Of a stretch of DNA of 64,000 nt, positions 62,243-64,000 are shown piece by piece. Both the position numbers and the translations under genes were made by a program. A model generated the notes under the pieces. The model made no database searches, was not told where the DNA came from, and worked only from the letters and a program-made list of their open reading frames with translations. Source of the DNA: Fasciola hepatica (lineage: Eukaryota; Platyhelminthes; Trematoda; Plagiorchiida; Fasciolidae); contig CANUEZ040000062.1 of the NCBI GenBank assembly GCA_948099385.1, positions 4,643,501 to 4,707,500 of the forward strand, given 5' to 3'. Within the stretch, counting starts at the first letter, position 1, and the number at the start of each line of letters is the position of its first letter.

Positions 62243-62525
62243 TCAGTTCGTTTTTTTACTACATTTCTGTGCATGAGTACAATGGAAGGGATATGCCTCA
62301 CAGCCACAGAGGCCCACTGCACTAGTAGGGATAACCGGCAACCAGACTCTGAGACTTGGAATGGAGAACCACACAAGGTTCCAATAGGTCAGGTGTGGTA
62401 ACGAGCCAGACAATAATGGACTGCTCTCTACCACCCAAGTAACCGTTGATGGCGGGGATTCAAACCCCCGACCTTCGAGGTGGTAAGCAAACGCTCTAAA
62501 CCACTCGACCACCACCGACTAGCGT
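62243..62525 (-). repeat. tRNA(Ser)-derived SINE-like element
   Basis: The reverse strand begins with GGTGGTCGAGTGGTTTAGAGCG (A-box region, Ser-like D arm). CCACCTCGAAGGTCGG and the B box GGGTTTGAATCCCCGCC then follow (62515-62450). A body of about 200 nt follows and contains TCTGGTTGCCGGTTATCCCTACTAGTG and CTCTGTGGCTGTGAGGCATATCCC. Both promoter boxes are well kept, better than in the other tRNA-like repeats in this window. The 90-codon open frame here is a by-product of the repeat, not a gene. Confidence 0.75.
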
Positions 62526-62850
62526 TGTCAGTCGTTTTATCGGTCTGCATCAATTTTGACCCCAAGAGTACGCATTGGCTCAATCAGATAGCGATTTTTA
62601 TTGCTATCAGTTTATTTTTTTTCTCTCTGTCTTTCTCCTATTTACCGGTTTACAGCTTTTAAGCATGTTCTTTGAGAAAGAAGAGAGTAGTTGTGTTTGC
62701 TAAACAAATTCTCACGTTGACTGTTGTAGTTATTTTGATGTGCCTGAAATCAAGCCGTCTGAATTTTAGTATGCGTTTTTTGGATAGATGCTTCTTTTCG
62801 TCCTCTTTCACTATCCCAGTGTCACCGTGGTTTTTCTTTTTCGATTCCAG

Positions 62851-63019
62851 GCTTATGCATAAATTCAGTGAAAGGGTTTCACCTTGTAGGTGCAACAGTC
62901 CGGTGCGCTGTCAACAGCACCCACAACTTAGACCTTGTGTTTACTTACGGAAGGCTTTAGTAAATCAGGAGTGGCAGTGCACTAGTGATGAGCGGGGTTT
63001 AACACCAGCCCGCGACAAG
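62851..63019 (+). CDS. Weak candidate downstream exon
   Basis: The acceptor TTTTTCGATTCCAG and donor GACAAG|GTAAAC enclose a 56-codon phase-2 frame. It reads MHKFSERVSPCRCNSPVRC, then YLRKALVNQEWQCTSDERG and LTPARDK. It could be a later exon of the ABLIM-like gene, whose linker before the headpiece varies, but the phase does not follow exon 4 directly and nothing diagnostic is seen. Confidence 0.22.
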
Positions 63020-63274
63020 GTAAACGTTAACTATTCTCGTGAACTTTGATTGAGTGTGATGCATTTGGTCTTCCCGATTCATCCATTGTACCTAATTTGA
63101 AACCGAGAAAGCCGGTCACAACGGAGCCACAGGAAACCGTACTATTCGGTTTCCATTGTTCAAGTTTTTAAGTACTCGTCCATCGACAAGGATGAAAGCA
63201 CAGCAAACGAAACGGTGCGATTCGGACTGACCATTTACTTATTACTTACATCAGTTTTTCGGCTTCGTACGAGG

Positions 63275-63276
<2 letters not shown>

Positions 63277-63334
<58 letters not shown>
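63277..63334. repeat. (GT)n microsatellite
   Basis: About 29 uninterrupted GT units. Confidence 0.97.
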
Positions 63335-63336
<2 letters not shown>

Positions 63337-63339
63337 GTG

Positions 63340-64000
63340 TTGGTGTGGGTTGACGAGCTGAACAGAAGCAGGTTTGCGGTTCGACAGAAACTGAATCACC
63401 TGATATAATGATGCAAGTATAAATATTCATATTCTATTCCATGATCCTTTGTTTCCGTCAGTGCTATGGTACCAATAGAAAAGCGGGAAAAGTACATTCG
63501 TCCGTTTGCACTTTTGCGTACAAACAAAAACAATCGAGATTCCTTTTCTTTATCTCGAATGTTTTTGCCAAAGTATGAACAAGACAAAATCCTGCGGGAT
63601 TGTTCGATTAACCGAGTGACGCGATTCACGTATTATTTAATTTATTTGAAGAAATTTACTTTCTAGAAAAGCTCCTTTCAGCCATTAGTTCTGTTTTATT
63701 CAATTTTTTAGGATTTAGAGAAATAGTAGATGATATTTGGTATAAACCGATAAACTATATACTCGATCTGCTTTCACTTCTGTCTCTTGTCACCCACTAG
63801 CTGATTTATCTTCGATTTGCATTGGCCTCTTTTACGCTTCAATATTTTGTTTAACTCGTACCGAAAAGAAACTTCTTTACAAATGAACTGGTACGCAAAA
63901 TGACTCCACATGAGTGGATGTTCTTCCGTTTTCTAGGTACCGACTGTCTTCTGTCTAATTTAATGTGTCCTGTTTTAATGCGGTTTAACTGGGCACAGAG
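63340..64000. other. No gene recognised
   Basis: AT-rich sequence to the window end, without a convincing exon or repeat. The plus-strand open stretch at 63466-63666 is basic and hydrophilic but has no domain or splice support. Confidence 0.3.

Noticed and set aside
62243..62515. 90-codon minus-strand open frame as a protein
   Set aside because: It begins inside a tRNA-like head and covers a SINE-like body with another copy at 61.7 kb; repeat-derived.

Overview
This is a eukaryotic, intron-dominated window of about 41-43% GC by eye. Long gaps separate short open stretches. Decayed non-LTR retrotransposons, tRNA-derived SINE-like repeats and microsatellites are everywhere. The LINE fragments (RTE-like, with a pentanucleotide TGAAC tail) and Penelope-like GIY-YIG remnants fit a flatworm, most likely a digenean trematode. 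That placement is inference; no species can be named.

Host gene. Four plus-strand exons (5612-5774, 12247-12708, 32911-33086, 37599-37737) join in consistent phase with canonical AG/GT borders. They encode the linker between the LIM domains and the villin headpiece of an actin-binding LIM protein (ABLIM/Unc-115/dematin family). The recognisable blocks are HFHIPE, PIERYDWPGPP, LSSGIGQ-AILREEM and DPISASRSPNAAHEP. Introns are about 6.5, 20.2 and 4.5 kb. The LIM domains should lie upstream of the window. The headpiece was not found and probably lies further downstream.

Layout. 1-3240: a degenerate minus-strand RTE-like LINE (endonuclease plus RT, cut by the window edge just at the YADD motif), followed by a 245-bp near-perfect foldback. 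3241-5611: no gene seen. 5612-37737: the ABLIM-like exons, with introns carrying RTE 3' fragments, a SINE dimer, two Penelope C-terminal fragments, and two closely related RTE copies (about 28.6-29.5 kb and 33.7-36.1 kb), one of them internally deleted. 37738-64000: no confident next exon. It holds tRNA-derived repeats, an inverted SINE pair, a second LINE (CR1/Jockey-like RT), microsatellites, and several minus-strand open stretches that may be exons of an unrecognised antisense gene. The clearest of these ends at 51834 with a stop and an AATAAA about 80 nt beyond.

I see no rRNA genes, functional tRNA, CRISPR or operon-like structure. Nothing here is convincingly a new biological system. The most useful points are the exon chain, the foldback, the deletion-derived LINE, the inverted SINE pair and the unexplained antisense open stretches.
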